Positions 18,697-27,772 of a DNA stretch of 64,000 nucleotides are shown one piece after another. The notes under the pieces were generated by a model. That model was given only the letters and a program-made list of their open reading frames with translations. It ran no database searches and had not been told where the DNA came from. Both the position numbers and the translations under genes were made by a program. Location of the stretch: positions 558,001 through 622,000 of the forward strand of contig NZ_CP018812.1 in assembly GCF_001922345.1 (NCBI RefSeq). The letters are read 5' to 3'. Numbering within the stretch: the first letter of the stretch is position 1; every line of letters starts with the position of its first letter. Source of the DNA: Paraburkholderia sp. SOS3 (GTDB lineage Bacteria > Pseudomonadota > Gammaproteobacteria > Burkholderiales > Burkholderiaceae).

Positions 18697-20328
18697 TTAC
18701 GTCGGATACACCGGTTTGTACGCGCGTTCCCTGATATAGGCTTCGATGTCATCGGGGCGCGGCACGCGTGCGAGGTCTTTATCGAAGATATGTTCCGCGA
18801 CGCGTGCAGCCACGTGCAAGGACGCGTCGAGAATTTTCGCTTGCGGCGGATAGATGAGCCCCGTGTCGAGGCTGTCGTCGGTGACCTGTTCGGCAACGGC
18901 CCTTGCCGCGACGATGAACATCTCCTCTGTGACGCGCTTCGCTTCCGTCGCATACACGGCCATGCCCATTGCCGGAAAAATGTAGACGTTGTTGCCTTGC
19001 CCCGGCACGAACGTGCGGCCGTCGTGCAGCGTGACCGGCGCAAACGGGCTGCCGCTTGCGAAGATCGCTTTGCCGTTCGACCAGCCGTACGCTTCTTCGG
19101 CGGTGCATTCGGAGCGCGAGGTCGGGTTCGAGTACGGAAAGATGATCGGCCGCTCGTTGATTTCGGCCATCGCTTCGATCACCTGCTGGTTGAAAAGCTT
19201 CGGCATCGTGCTCACGCCGATAATGCCCGTGGGCTTCAATGCCTTGACCGCGTCGACGAACGAGTCGAGCGGCGCATGGTCGACGGCGAACGGCTTCTGG
19301 AAGTCCGCCAGATCGCTGCGCGATTTTTCGATCAGCCCGTGTACGTCGAACAATGCATGGCGCGCGCGCGCCTGATCGATCGTGAGCCCTTCCAGCGTCA
19401 TCGCTTCGCTGATCAATTCGGCGATGCCGGTTGCCGCCGAGCCGCCGCCGAGGAACAGAAAGCGCTGCTCGGCGAGCTTCTGGCCGGAAATTCGCAGTGC
19501 GCCGAAAATGCCCGCCAATGCGACGGCGGCCGTGCCCTGGATATCGTCGTTGTACGTGCAGAGCTTGTCCTTGTAGCGACTGAGCAGCGGTACCGCGTTG
19601 AAGTTCGCGAAGTCTTCCCACTGGATGCAGCATTTCGGAAACAGTGCTTCGACGGCTTCGACGAATTCATTGACGAATGCGTAGTAGGCGTCGCCGCGCA
19701 CGCGCTCGTGGCGCAGGCCCAGATAGAGCGGATCTTCGAGCAGTTCATGGTTGTTGGTGCCGACGTCGAGCACGACCGGCATGCAGAACTGCGGCGGCAC
19801 GCCTGCACAAGCGGTGTAAAGCGCGAGCTTGCCCATCGGAATGCCCATGCCGCCTACACCGAGATCGCCGAGGCCGAGAATGCGCTCGCCGTCGGTCACG
19901 ACGATAAAGCGCACGTCGTCTTCAGGCCAGTTCTGCAATAGCTCCTTCACGCGGCCACGCGCGGAGATTGGCAGAAACATGCCGCGTGCGCCACGATAGA
20001 CGTGATCGAACTTCTGGCACGCCTCACCGACGGTCGGCGTGTAGACGATCGGCATGAAGCGCGACGGGTCCGACATGATCGTCGCGTAGAACGCTGTTTC
20101 GTTGCGCAATTGCAGGTCTGAGAGATACAGGTACTTCTGCAGGTCGCTATCGAGGTGCGCCAGTTCCGAATGCACGCGTGCGACCTGCAGTTCCAGCGTG
20201 CGGACGCACGGCGGCAATAGCCCTTCGAGGTGATAGGCACGCCGCTCGGCTTCGGTGAATGCCATGCCCTTGTTCAGATGCGGCGAGCGTAGAAGCTCGA
20301 AACCGGTAAGCGTGCTTTGCGGGTTCAT
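18697..20328 (-). CDS. maeA: NAD(P)-dependent malic enzyme
   Basis: Oxidative decarboxylation of malate to pyruvate. 543 aa, close to the NAD-preferring E. coli MaeA type. The catalytic Tyr is in IVYTPTVGEAC, the family signature in FNDDIQGTAAV-type TYNDDIQGTAAV, and the nucleotide-binding glycines in FLGGGSAATGIAELI. AGGAGCC precedes the ATG. It begins 10 bases after the fumC stop, so the two form an operon converting fumarate to malate to pyruvate. Cofactor preference is inferred from length and similarity only. Confidence 0.93.
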   Translation of the reverse strand: MNPQSTLTGFELLRSPHLNKGMAFTEAERRAYHLEGLLPPCVRTLELQVARVHSELAHLDSDLQKYLYLSDLQLRNETAFYATIMSDPSRFMPIVYTPTVGEACQKFDHVYRGARGMFLPISARGRVKELLQNWPEDDVRFIVVTDGERILGLGDLGVGGMGIPMGKLALYTACAGVPPQFCMPVVLDVGTNNHELLEDPLYLGLRHERVRGDAYYAFVNEFVEAVEALFPKCCIQWEDFANFNAVPLLSRYKDKLCTYNDDIQGTAAVALAGIFGALRISGQKLAEQRFLFLGGGSAATGIAELISEAMTLEGLTIDQARARHALFDVHGLIEKSRSDLADFQKPFAVDHAPLDSFVDAVKALKPTGIIGVSTMPKLFNQQVIEAMAEINERPIIFPYSNPTSRSECTAEEAYGWSNGKAIFASGSPFAPVTLHDGRTFVPGQGNNVYIFPAMGMAVYATEAKRVTEEMFIVAARAVAEQVTDDSLDTGLIYPPQAKILDASLHVAARVAEHIFDKDLARVPRPDDIEAYIRERAYKPVYPT

Positions 20329-20338
20329 CGAAGGCTCC

Positions 20339-21745
20339 TCACTGTTCAGTGGCGACATACGGCTTGACCATCTTGCGGGCATCGACCACGCGATCGAATT
20401 CTTCTTCGCTGACGAAGCCGAGTTCGAGCGCGGCCTGCTTGAGCGTCTGATCGTGCTCCATCGCGTGGTGCGCGATCTTCGATGCCTTGTCATAGCCGAT
20501 CACGGGCGCGAGCGCTGTGACGAGCATCAACGACCGTTCGACATATTCGTCGATCTTCTTCACATTCGGCCGCGTGCCTTCGACGAGAAAGCGCCGGAAA
20601 TTCGTGCATCCGTCGGTAAGCAGCGTGATCGACTGCGCGATATTGGAGATCATGAGCGGCTTGTAGACGTTCATCTCGAGGTAGCCGCCGGCGCCGCCGA
20701 AACCGACCGCGACATCGTTCGCCATGACTTGCACGGCGATCATCGTCAAGGCTTCGGCCTGGGTCGGATTGACTTTGCCCGGCATGATCGACGAGCCCGG
20801 CTCGTTTTCCGGAATCAGCAGTTCGGCGAAGCCCGCGCGCGGGCCGCACGACAGCAGGCGGATGTCGTTGGCGATCTTGTAGAGCGACGCAGCAAGCGTT
20901 CGGAATGCGCCGGACAGGTGTATCAGCGCGTCGTGCGCGCCTTGCACGGTAAATTTGTTCGGGGCGCTGACGAACGGCAATTGCGTGAGCTTCGCGATTT
21001 CCGCGGCGGCCGCCTCCGCAAAACCGGGCGCCGCATTGATCCCGGTGCCGACCGCGGTGCCGCCGAGCGCAAGACGGTAGACGCCATGCAAAGCGGCGTC
21101 GAGTCGCACGAGGTTATCTTCGAGCATGCCGGCATAGCCGGACCATTCCTGCCCGAGCGTAAGCGGCGTCGCGTCCTGCATATGCGTGCGGCCGATCTTC
21201 ACGATGTCCATCCATTCGGCGGCCTTGGCGCCGATCGCGTCGAGCAGTTCACGGACGGCGGGAATCAGCCGCTGTGTCGTATTGACGGCGGCCGCAATGT
21301 ACATCGCCGACGGAAACGAGTCGTTCGACGACTGCGACATATTCACATGATCGTTCGGATGCACAGGATGCTTGCTCGCGAGCGGCGTCCCCGCAAGCTG
21401 ACAGCAGCGATTCGAGATCACCTCGTTGACGTTCATATTGAACTGTGTGCCGCTGCCGGTCATCCAGACATGCAGCGGAAACATGTCGTGATGCTGGCCC
21501 GCGAGAATTTCGTCGCATGCCTGGGTGATCAGTTTGTGCGCCGCGGGGTCGAGACGCTTGCCGGCGAGATTCGCATTGGCAGCCGCTTTCTTGAGCGTCG
21601 CGTAGGCGGTGATCATTTCTCGCGGAATCAGATCGTGGCCGATGCGAAAGTGCTCGAGCGAGCGCTGCGTTTGCGCGCCCCAGAGCTTGTCGGCGGGGAC
21701 CGCAACTTCTCCCATGCTGTCGGATTCCGTGCGGACGTTACTCAT
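20339..21745 (-). CDS. fumC: Fumarate hydratase class II
   Basis: Hydrates fumarate to L-malate in the TCA cycle; iron-independent. 468 aa from the ATG at 21745 ([14 protein letters not shown]), usual length. The fumarase/aspartase signature [11 protein letters not shown] carries the catalytic loop Ser, and the [13 protein letters not shown] substrate site and [14 protein letters not shown] are intact. The ribosome site is AAAGGAG. First gene of the fumC-maeA operon. Confidence 0.96.
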   Translation of the reverse strand: MSNVRTESDSMGEVAVPADKLWGAQTQRSLEHFRIGHDLIPREMITAYATLKKAAANANLAGKRLDPAAHKLITQACDEILAGQHHDMFPLHVWMTGSGTQFNMNVNEVISNRCCQLAGTPLASKHPVHPNDHVNMSQSSNDSFPSAMYIAAAVNTTQRLIPAVRELLDAIGAKAAEWMDIVKIGRTHMQDATPLTLGQEWSGYAGMLEDNLVRLDAALHGVYRLALGGTAVGTGINAAPGFAEAAAAEIAKLTQLPFVSAPNKFTVQGAHDALIHLSGAFRTLAASLYKIANDIRLLSCGPRAGFAELLIPENEPGSSIMPGKVNPTQAEALTMIAVQVMANDVAVGFGGAGGYLEMNVYKPLMISNIAQSITLLTDGCTNFRRFLVEGTRPNVKKIDEYVERSLMLVTALAPVIGYDKASKIAHHAMEHDQTLKQAALELGFVSEEEFDRVVDARKMVKPYVATEQ

Positions 21746-22151
21746 CGCTTTGCTCCTTTCGATGAAAACCAGCTGCAAGGTGTGAAGACTGGATGAAGTG
21801 ACCGTTGAGTACGCGCGAGTATGCGCGGACCTGCGCAGCGCGGGACGCGGAAGGATCGGCTGCGGTGAGTTGTGCCGGCGCGTGCGAATGCCGGGAACAG
21901 CGTTGACGATAGCGCACGCGATAACGGCAGGATAGCTATACAAACGTCCCGGTCCGGACGAACGGTGTATGCGCGGGGAATACGTTGGTTTATGCGGCGA
22001 ACGTGCGATGGACAGCGTTCGGTCAGGTCCTGGAAAACGGGAATATGAGGCCGGCTTTGACGTCTGCTTTTGCGCTCGGTTTGCGCCCGTGTTTTGTCGA
22101 ATGCGCCTTGTCAGCCGGCCTTGAGAATATGAAGAGATCGGTATTTGCTGC
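21746..22151. other. Non-coding stretch between fumC and acdS
   Basis: The fumC leader and promoter region lie at the left. A 64-codon frame (21985-22179) overlaps the acdS end and shows no family feature. No terminator hairpin stands out. Confidence 0.5.
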
Positions 22152-23168
22152 TCACCCGTTGCGGAACAGAAAGCTATAGGCGTTTAACGCGGGCACGCCG
22201 CCAAGATGCGCGTACAGCACCTTCGAACCGGCGGGGAATTCGTTGTTGCGCACCATCTGGATCATCCCGTCCATCGATTTGCCTTCATAGACGGGATCGG
22301 TGAGCATGCCTTCCATTCGCGCGCACAGGCGAATCGCTTCGAGCGTTCCTTCGTTCGGCAGCCCGTATGCGGGCCCGGCGAATCGCGTGTCGAGAATCAC
22401 GTCGCTTTCGTCAAGGCGCTGTTCGAGTCCGACGATCTCCGCCGTATGCCTCGCGATGCGCGTGATTTGCGCGTGCGTTTTTTCAGGTGTCGCCGATGCA
22501 TCGATACCGATCACCTTGCGCGCGCGGCCATCGGCCGCGAAGCCGACCACCATGCCCGCTTGCGTGCTGCCCGTCACCGAGCAGACCACGACGTAGTCGA
22601 ATCTGAAACCAAGCGCCTGCTCCTGCTGACGCACCTCCTCCGCGAAGCCGACGAACCCGAGCCCGCCAAGCGGGTGCTCGGAGCAGCCGGCCGGGATCGG
22701 AAACGGTTTGCCGCCCGCTGCGCGCACGCTTTCCATCGCGTCTTCCCAACTCTTGCGAATGCCGATATCGAATCCGTCCGCGACGAGCCGCACGTCCGCG
22801 CCCATGATGCGCGACATCTGGATGTTGCCCACGCGGTCATACACCGCATCCGAATAGTCGACCCAGTTCTCCTGCACGAGCACGCATTTGAGGCCCAGAT
22901 GCGCGGCGACCGCCGCGACCTGGCGCGTCTGGTTCGACTGGATGCCGCCAATCGACACGAGCGTGTCGCAGCCCTGTTCCAGCGCCTCGGGAATCAGGTA
23001 CTCGAGCTTGCGCGTCTTGTTGCCGCCGAAGGCGAGGCCGCTGTTGCAGTCTTCGCGCTTCGCATAGAGCTCGACCTTGCCGCCCAGATGCGCGCTGAGC
23101 CGTTTCAGCGGAACGATGGGCGTCGGGCCAAAGGTCAGCGGGTAACGCGGAAAATGTCGCAGGTTCAT
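22152..23168 (-). CDS. acdS: 1-aminocyclopropane-1-carboxylate deaminase
   Basis: Splits ACC, the plant ethylene precursor, to 2-oxobutyrate and ammonia. 338 aa, exactly the length of the Pseudomonas enzyme. The diagnostic residues separating true ACC deaminase from D-cysteine desulfhydrase are present: Tyr294-Glu295 in VYEGKSM and Leu322 in AHLGGVPA. The PLP lysine is in [11 protein letters not shown]. It is preceded by AAGGAG and divergent from the acdR regulator. This indicates a plant-associated lifestyle. Confidence 0.96.
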   Translation of the reverse strand: MNLRHFPRYPLTFGPTPIVPLKRLSAHLGGKVELYAKREDCNSGLAFGGNKTRKLEYLIPEALEQGCDTLVSIGGIQSNQTRQVAAVAAHLGLKCVLVQENWVDYSDAVYDRVGNIQMSRIMGADVRLVADGFDIGIRKSWEDAMESVRAAGGKPFPIPAGCSEHPLGGLGFVGFAEEVRQQEQALGFRFDYVVVCSVTGSTQAGMVVGFAADGRARKVIGIDASATPEKTHAQITRIARHTAEIVGLEQRLDESDVILDTRFAGPAYGLPNEGTLEAIRLCARMEGMLTDPVYEGKSMDGMIQMVRNNEFPAGSKVLYAHLGGVPALNAYSFLFRNG

Positions 23169-23257
23169 GATGCCGGGCTCCTTCGTTCTTTCAGGGATGA
23201 AGGTCTACATGCTATGAAATCGCCTCGAAAATGAGCTTGCAAAAATAATCGCCAATG

Positions 23258-23279
23258 CGTAGTTTTGAAACACACTACG
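23258..23279. promoter_or_regulatory. Inverted repeat between acdS and acdR, likely AcdR site
   Basis: CGTAGT-N10-ACTACG, a 22-base inverted repeat about 90 bases from the acdS start and 45 from acdR. Lrp/AsnC-family AcdR proteins act from the acdS-acdR intergenic region. The assignment is inferred from position and symmetry. Confidence 0.55.
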
Positions 23280-23323
23280 GCAGTTCTGTTTAATCAAATT
23301 TCGTATTCGGGCGGTTCTACGCA

Positions 23324-23824
23324 ATGAAAAGACCTTCAACGCGCGCGGCAAGCGAACCGGAAAGCATGGCCATCGACCGCGTCGACCGCGCGATTCTGCG
23401 GCAGCTGCAGCGCGATGCATCGATCTCGAATGTCGCGCTCGCCGCCAGGGTGAATCTGAGCGCGCCCGCCTGCCTGCGCCGTGTCGAACGCCTGAAGAAC
23501 GCTGGCTATATCCGTTCGACGGTCGCGCTGCTCGACCCCAAGCGGCTCGATGCCGGCATGCTGGTCGTGATCGGCGTCGTACTCGACCGGTCGACGCCGG
23601 AGTCATTCGAAGAATTCGAGCGCCTTGCGCAAAAAGTACCGGGCTGCATGGAATGCCACGTCGTAACCGGTGAATTCGACTATTTCATGCTGATCCGCAC
23701 ACGCGACAACGACAGTTTCAACAAGCTGCACGCACAGAAGCTGCTCTATCTGCCGGGCGTGCGGCAGATACGTTCGTTCATCGCTTTGCGCGAAATCCTC
23801 TCGACCACTTCGTTCCCGGTTTAG
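23324..23824 (+). CDS. acdR: Lrp/AsnC-family regulator of ACC deaminase
   Basis: 166 aa. The AsnC-type helix-turn-helix is at about residues 17-62 (DRAILRQLQRDASISNVALA) and the RAM ligand domain is at about 80-155 (GCMECHVVTGEFDYFMLIRT). AcdR activates acdS in ACC-responsive systems, and its divergent position here supports that role. A short non-conserved N-terminal tail of about 14 residues precedes the DNA-binding domain. Confidence 0.9.
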   Translation: MKRPSTRAASEPESMAIDRVDRAILRQLQRDASISNVALAARVNLSAPACLRRVERLKNAGYIRSTVALLDPKRLDAGMLVVIGVVLDRSTPESFEEFERLAQKVPGCMECHVVTGEFDYFMLIRTRDNDSFNKLHAQKLLYLPGVRQIRSFIALREILSTTSFPV

Positions 23825-23840
23825 CCGCCTGTCCTCGCCG

Positions 23841-23878
23841 TTCGTCGATCGGGACGAATGCCCGTCCCGATCGACGAA
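23841..23878. terminator. Perfect 16-base stem hairpin after acdR
   Basis: TTCGTCGATCGGGACG pairs perfectly with CGTCCCGATCGACGAA around a 6-base loop, 16 bases past the acdR stop. No T run follows, so it is either a Rho-assisted 3' end or another structural element. Confidence 0.55.
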
Positions 23879-24057
23879 GAAACACGCCGGTCCATCCCGA
23901 AACGCACGCCATGCGCGCGTTTCCGGGCTGCAATGTCACCTGCGTGACACGAAAATTACCGAGTATTTCGTCGGCAATCCGCAAAGGTCTTCCATTCTCG
24001 CGGCGCTGCGCGCGCGGTGCCGCATCTTCTGGCAATGCACCTCGAAGGAGATACTCG

Positions 24058-25584
24058 ATGTCGAAATTCAGCCCGTTGGCGTTGACGCTTATCGCTTCAT
24101 TGTTTGCGGCATCGACGGCGCACGCCGGCGTCGATCTGATCGCGACAGGGCAACTTGGCGGCACTATCGGCGACCTCTCGCGCGAAACCTCGGCGCCGCT
24201 CGAAAACGGCGCGCCGGGAAATCTGTTGGGTGGTATCGGTTCCGCCATGAGCTTTGCCGGCTGCAATACGTTCATCGCCGTGCCCGACCGCGGCCCCAAC
24301 GCGATACCGTTCAACCCGGCGATCGACGACACCGCGTCGTACATCAATCGCTTTCAGACGATAAACCTCACGCTCTCGCATGCGCCGGCAGGTTCCAGCC
24401 TGCCGTTCGTCGCGACGCCGAAGCTGATCGACACCACGCTGCTCCATACGTCGGATCACCTCGTGTACGGCAACGGCGCGGCAGAAAACGTGCCGAACGG
24501 CGCACCGAAGCTCAACAAGACCGATCACACGAACTACTTCACGGGCCGCTCGGACAACTTCGATCCGACCCATCTGTCGACGGATCCGCTCGATGCGCGG
24601 CTCGACCCGGAAAGCATCCGCGTCGCGAACGACGGGCAGAGCATCTTCATTTCAGACGAGTACGGTCCGTACATCTATCGGTTCGATCGCAGAACGGGGC
24701 GCCGCATCGACGTGATCAAGGTGCCGGATACGTTTGCCGTATCGACGTTGAGCCCGGTCGGCGACACGGAGATCGCGGACAACACGTCGGGCCGCGTGGC
24801 GAACAAGGGCATGGAGGGACTCGCGATCTCGCCGGACGGCAAGACGCTGTTTGGCGCGATGCAAAGCCCGCTGTTACAGGACGGCGGCACCGATGGCGGA
24901 TTCACGCGCATTCTGAAAATCGATTTGCGCACCGGCAAAACGCAGCAATATGCGTATCCGCTGACGAACATCGGCACCGACAAGAAGCCGAAATTCCCGA
25001 CCATCAGCGATGTCGTCGCCGTGAACGATCACGTGCTGCTGATGGACGAACGCGACGGCCACGGTCTCGGCGACGATTCCGCGGCGGTATTCAAGAAGGT
25101 GTTTCGCGTCGATCTGAACGGCGCGCAGGACGTCAGCCAGGCAAGCGGCGAGGATGGCCTCAAGGCGCTCGCGCTGCAAAAGACGCTGTTTCTCGATGTG
25201 GTCGACGTGCTGACGAAGCACGGCTTCGCTGCAACGGAAATTCCCGCGAAGCTCGAGAGCCTGACGTTCGGTCCGGATATCACCGTGCATGGCGAGCACA
25301 AGCACACGTTCCTGATTGCGAACGACAACGACTTTCTCGGTACCGTGACGGATAGCCTGCATCCGGACGGCGAGCCGAACCCGAACCAGTTCTTCGTGTT
25401 TGCGCTCGATAAGAGCGATCTGCCCGACTATGTGCCGCAGCAGCTTGCGGGACGCGGCCATTTCGACGACTCGAACCGGCATGGGCACAACAACATGTGC
25501 AGCTTCGTGACCGACGGCAACGATGACGACGACGGTCATGATCACGGCCACGGCCACAACCACGACCACGACGGCTCGCACTGA
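24058..25584 (+). CDS. Secreted esterase-like/phytase-family beta-propeller protein
   Basis: 508 aa from the ATG at 24058, which follows AAGGAG. The signal peptide is MSKFSPLALTLIASLF.. with cleavage after STAHA. The mature part matches the 'esterase-like activity of phytase' domain (FIAVPDRGPN, LDPESIRVANDGQSIFISDEYGP, GMEGLAISPDGKTLFGAMQSP, AVNDHVLLMDERD). The last 30 residues are Asp/His repeats (GHDHGHGHNHDHDG) likely to bind metal. Periplasmic or extracellular phosphoesterase-like function is inferred; no substrate can be named. Confidence 0.85.
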   Translation: MSKFSPLALTLIASLFAASTAHAGVDLIATGQLGGTIGDLSRETSAPLENGAPGNLLGGIGSAMSFAGCNTFIAVPDRGPNAIPFNPAIDDTASYINRFQTINLTLSHAPAGSSLPFVATPKLIDTTLLHTSDHLVYGNGAAENVPNGAPKLNKTDHTNYFTGRSDNFDPTHLSTDPLDARLDPESIRVANDGQSIFISDEYGPYIYRFDRRTGRRIDVIKVPDTFAVSTLSPVGDTEIADNTSGRVANKGMEGLAISPDGKTLFGAMQSPLLQDGGTDGGFTRILKIDLRTGKTQQYAYPLTNIGTDKKPKFPTISDVVAVNDHVLLMDERDGHGLGDDSAAVFKKVFRVDLNGAQDVSQASGEDGLKALALQKTLFLDVVDVLTKHGFAATEIPAKLESLTFGPDITVHGEHKHTFLIANDNDFLGTVTDSLHPDGEPNPNQFFVFALDKSDLPDYVPQQLAGRGHFDDSNRHGHNNMCSFVTDGNDDDDGHDHGHGHNHDHDGSH

Positions 25585-25588
25585 CCAG

Positions 25589-26065
25589 TCAGGTCGACGC
25601 GAACTCGATCGACGGCTCGCACAGAATCGGGAAATTGACCGAGTTCGCCACGTAGCATTTCTCGTGTGCGGCATGATGCAGATGTTCGGCGCGCGAGCGA
25701 TCGTCGCCCTCACGTATCGTCACGCGCGGGCGCAGAACGATTTCCGTGAAGCTTCCGCGTTGCGGACTATCGAGCATCGTTCCGTGCGCATCGTCGACAT
25801 AAGCGAGCACCGTAATGCCCGCTTCGGCGCACAAATGCAGATACCAGAGTTTGTGGCACGCCGAGGCCGCGGCGACGACGAGGTCTTCGGGACTCCAGCG
25901 CGCCGCGTCGCCGAGGAAGGCGGGATCCGACGAACCCGGAATGTCGGGTTTGCTGCCCGAGCGAATCGTGTGATCGCGGCTGTAGTCGCGATAGCCCGAT
26001 GTGCCGGATCCCTTATTGCCGATCCATTCCACCGTGACGTCGTAGGTATGCTCGCCGTGCGCCAT
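25589..26065 (-). CDS. OsmC/Ohr-family protein
   Basis: 158 aa, a cytoplasmic thiol peroxidase fold. The two family cysteines are seen in AASACHKLWYLHLC and HEKCYVANSV. It is closer to the general OsmC-like subgroup than to Ohr. It would reduce organic or fatty-acid peroxides. Convergent with the phytase-like gene, only 4 bases apart. Confidence 0.9.
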   Translation of the reverse strand: MAHGEHTYDVTVEWIGNKGSGTSGYRDYSRDHTIRSGSKPDIPGSSDPAFLGDAARWSPEDLVVAAASACHKLWYLHLCAEAGITVLAYVDDAHGTMLDSPQRGSFTEIVLRPRVTIREGDDRSRAEHLHHAAHEKCYVANSVNFPILCEPSIEFAST

Positions 26066-26228
26066 GACAGCGGTCTCCTTGAGTTCGCGGGTGCGAAAGC
26101 GCCATTATGCGCGTGCGGGCGGCGCCAGGAGCGAACAGAAGTCCACATGCGATGCTGCGCGCGAACGACTCATTCACGAGTTGATGTATTGAATCGAGCG
26201 TGAACGCGGCAGCATCGTGGAACGACAG

Positions 26229-27323
26229 TTACGGGTTCGACACGTCGATGCGGCCGAATACGCCCGTTGTCTTACTCGGACCCGCGGCAAAGAACAGCGT
26301 ATTGCTCGGCTGATTATCGACATTGTTGCCGAAGCTCATGCCCCACAAGCCCGATTGTACGAACGGCTGACCATTGCCGAGCATGAGCTTGCCCATATCC
26401 TGGCCGGTCGTCGGATTGAACACTTCGATGAATCCCGAGCCGAAGTTGCCGACCAGCATCATGTTCGACAGCGGGCCGAAGTTCGACGGCGCGAGCACCA
26501 TGCCCCACGGCGCATTGAGCACGCCGCCGTTGCTGACGATACGGCGGACGAAGTTGCCGCTCAGATCGAATTCGTCAAGCACGCCAAGACCGTCGCCCGT
26601 GACCTGAGCCGCCTTCGCCGCGTTCTGTTGCGCGTAGGTGACGAACACGCTATTGCCGAGGTGCTGGATGCCGAACGGCGCGAAGCCAGCCGGCATGTTG
26701 GGGTCGACGAACTGGCCGGCGGGCTGGATCTTGTGGAACTGCGCGTCGAACATATCGACCTTCGCGCCATGGAAGTCCGTCGCGTAAAGCCGGTTCTCGC
26801 CGTTCACGTTCACCATCGTGATCCCTTTATAGTTCGCGCCGCCCGCGCCGTCGTCGAACGCGGTCACGGCTTCAGTCGGCAGCACATTGGGCGACCACGC
26901 GGCGATCGTGCCCGCGAACGTCGCCCAGATGAACACCGCCTTATTGAGCGCGCCGCCGTTGGCGCTGATCATGAAGTCGGTCGTCGGGTTGAAGATGATG
27001 CCCGTCGGACTGGCCGGGCCGTTCGTGCCGTCCGGAATCGAGACGACGAGCGACTGGATGTTGCCGTTGCCGTCGAACAGTGAAGATTTTTGAGTGTTGT
27101 TATCGGAGACCCACATCGTCGCCGTGGGGTTGAAGGCGACCCCCCAGCCGTTCTGCAGGTCTGGGTCTGCCTTGGTCGCGACGACGCTGCCATCGGAATC
27201 GAGCAGCGTTTCGTTGAAAGTTTGCGCGGGCGGCGGCGAATTGTCGTCGCCGCCACATGCGGCGACGACGACAGCGACCGATGCTGCGAGCGCGAGAGCG
27301 AGAAGGGTTTTGCGAGTCATCAT
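26229..27323 (-). CDS. TIGR03118-family lipoprotein, beta-propeller
   Basis: 364 aa. The signal peptide has lipobox VAAC (Cys 23 region), then CGGDDNSPPP. The mature part has NHL-like repeats (NGWGVAFNPTATMWVSDN, PTGIIFNPTTDF, APWGMVLAPSNFG, NLMLVGNFGSG-type) of the TIGR03118 family, whose function is unknown. GGAGC precedes the start. A long perfect palindrome lies about 104 bases upstream. Confidence 0.9.
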   Translation of the reverse strand: MMTRKTLLALALAASVAVVVAACGGDDNSPPPAQTFNETLLDSDGSVVATKADPDLQNGWGVAFNPTATMWVSDNNTQKSSLFDGNGNIQSLVVSIPDGTNGPASPTGIIFNPTTDFMISANGGALNKAVFIWATFAGTIAAWSPNVLPTEAVTAFDDGAGGANYKGITMVNVNGENRLYATDFHGAKVDMFDAQFHKIQPAGQFVDPNMPAGFAPFGIQHLGNSVFVTYAQQNAAKAAQVTGDGLGVLDEFDLSGNFVRRIVSNGGVLNAPWGMVLAPSNFGPLSNMMLVGNFGSGFIEVFNPTTGQDMGKLMLGNGQPFVQSGLWGMSFGNNVDNQPSNTLFFAAGPSKTTGVFGRIDVSNP

Positions 27324-27425
27324 GGGGAGCTCCTGTTAAGGTTGTTCTGGGAACGAAAGGGCTTTTCACGGCGCAATGACACGCATGCCTGATCATGTGC
27401 ACCGATACGAGGGGGCGGCACCATC

Positions 27426-27462
27426 GCTGCGCATTGCATAGCAAGCCTATGCAATGCGCAGC
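27426..27462. repeat. Perfect 16-base inverted repeat
   Basis: GCTGCGCATTGCATAG, 5-base spacer CAAGC, then CTATGCAATGCGCAGC. There is no T run on either side, so it is more likely an operator or RNA structure in the leader of the TIGR03118 gene than a terminator. Confidence 0.75.
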
Positions 27463-27594
27463 ACACACAAAACAGCATCAAAAGAAGCTTTATTCCTGGG
27501 AAACGAATTGAACGCGTGGACTTGAAGTTGTTGAATGAATGAAAGGCTTTTAAGGCCAAAACAGATGGGCGCACGCTGATGGACGGCATTGAAT

Positions 27595-27613
27595 GGTGAG
27601 GAAATACGGGATC
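27595..27613 (+). repeat. Dispersed repeat copy (GGTGAG-GAAATA-CGGGATC)
   Basis: Shares both arms and the exact spacing with the copies in the first 10 kb, but not the central six bases or the GCAAA prefix. Confidence 0.4.
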
Positions 27614-27772
27614 TGGGCGATGCGAGGTTCGCTTGCGCGACGGAGCGAAGCGATGTATCGAAAGACGTCGCGGGAGATGGCAAAAAGGTACACACAATCC
27701 GATACGGATTCGCCATGAGAATCCGTTAGGTTCGCTCGAAGGCGATAAGGCCGTTGAGGAAGAGTGAAGGCG

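Larger units (their letters stand above)
27324..27772. other. Non-coding region upstream of the TIGR03118 gene
   Basis: Contains the 37-base palindrome (27426-27462) and a dispersed-repeat copy (27595). The middle (27460-27560) is AT-rich relative to its neighbours. No gene could be supported. Confidence 0.5.

Noticed and set aside
21985..22179. 64-codon open frame between fumC and acdS
   Set aside because: No ribosome site or family feature, and it overlaps the acdS end.
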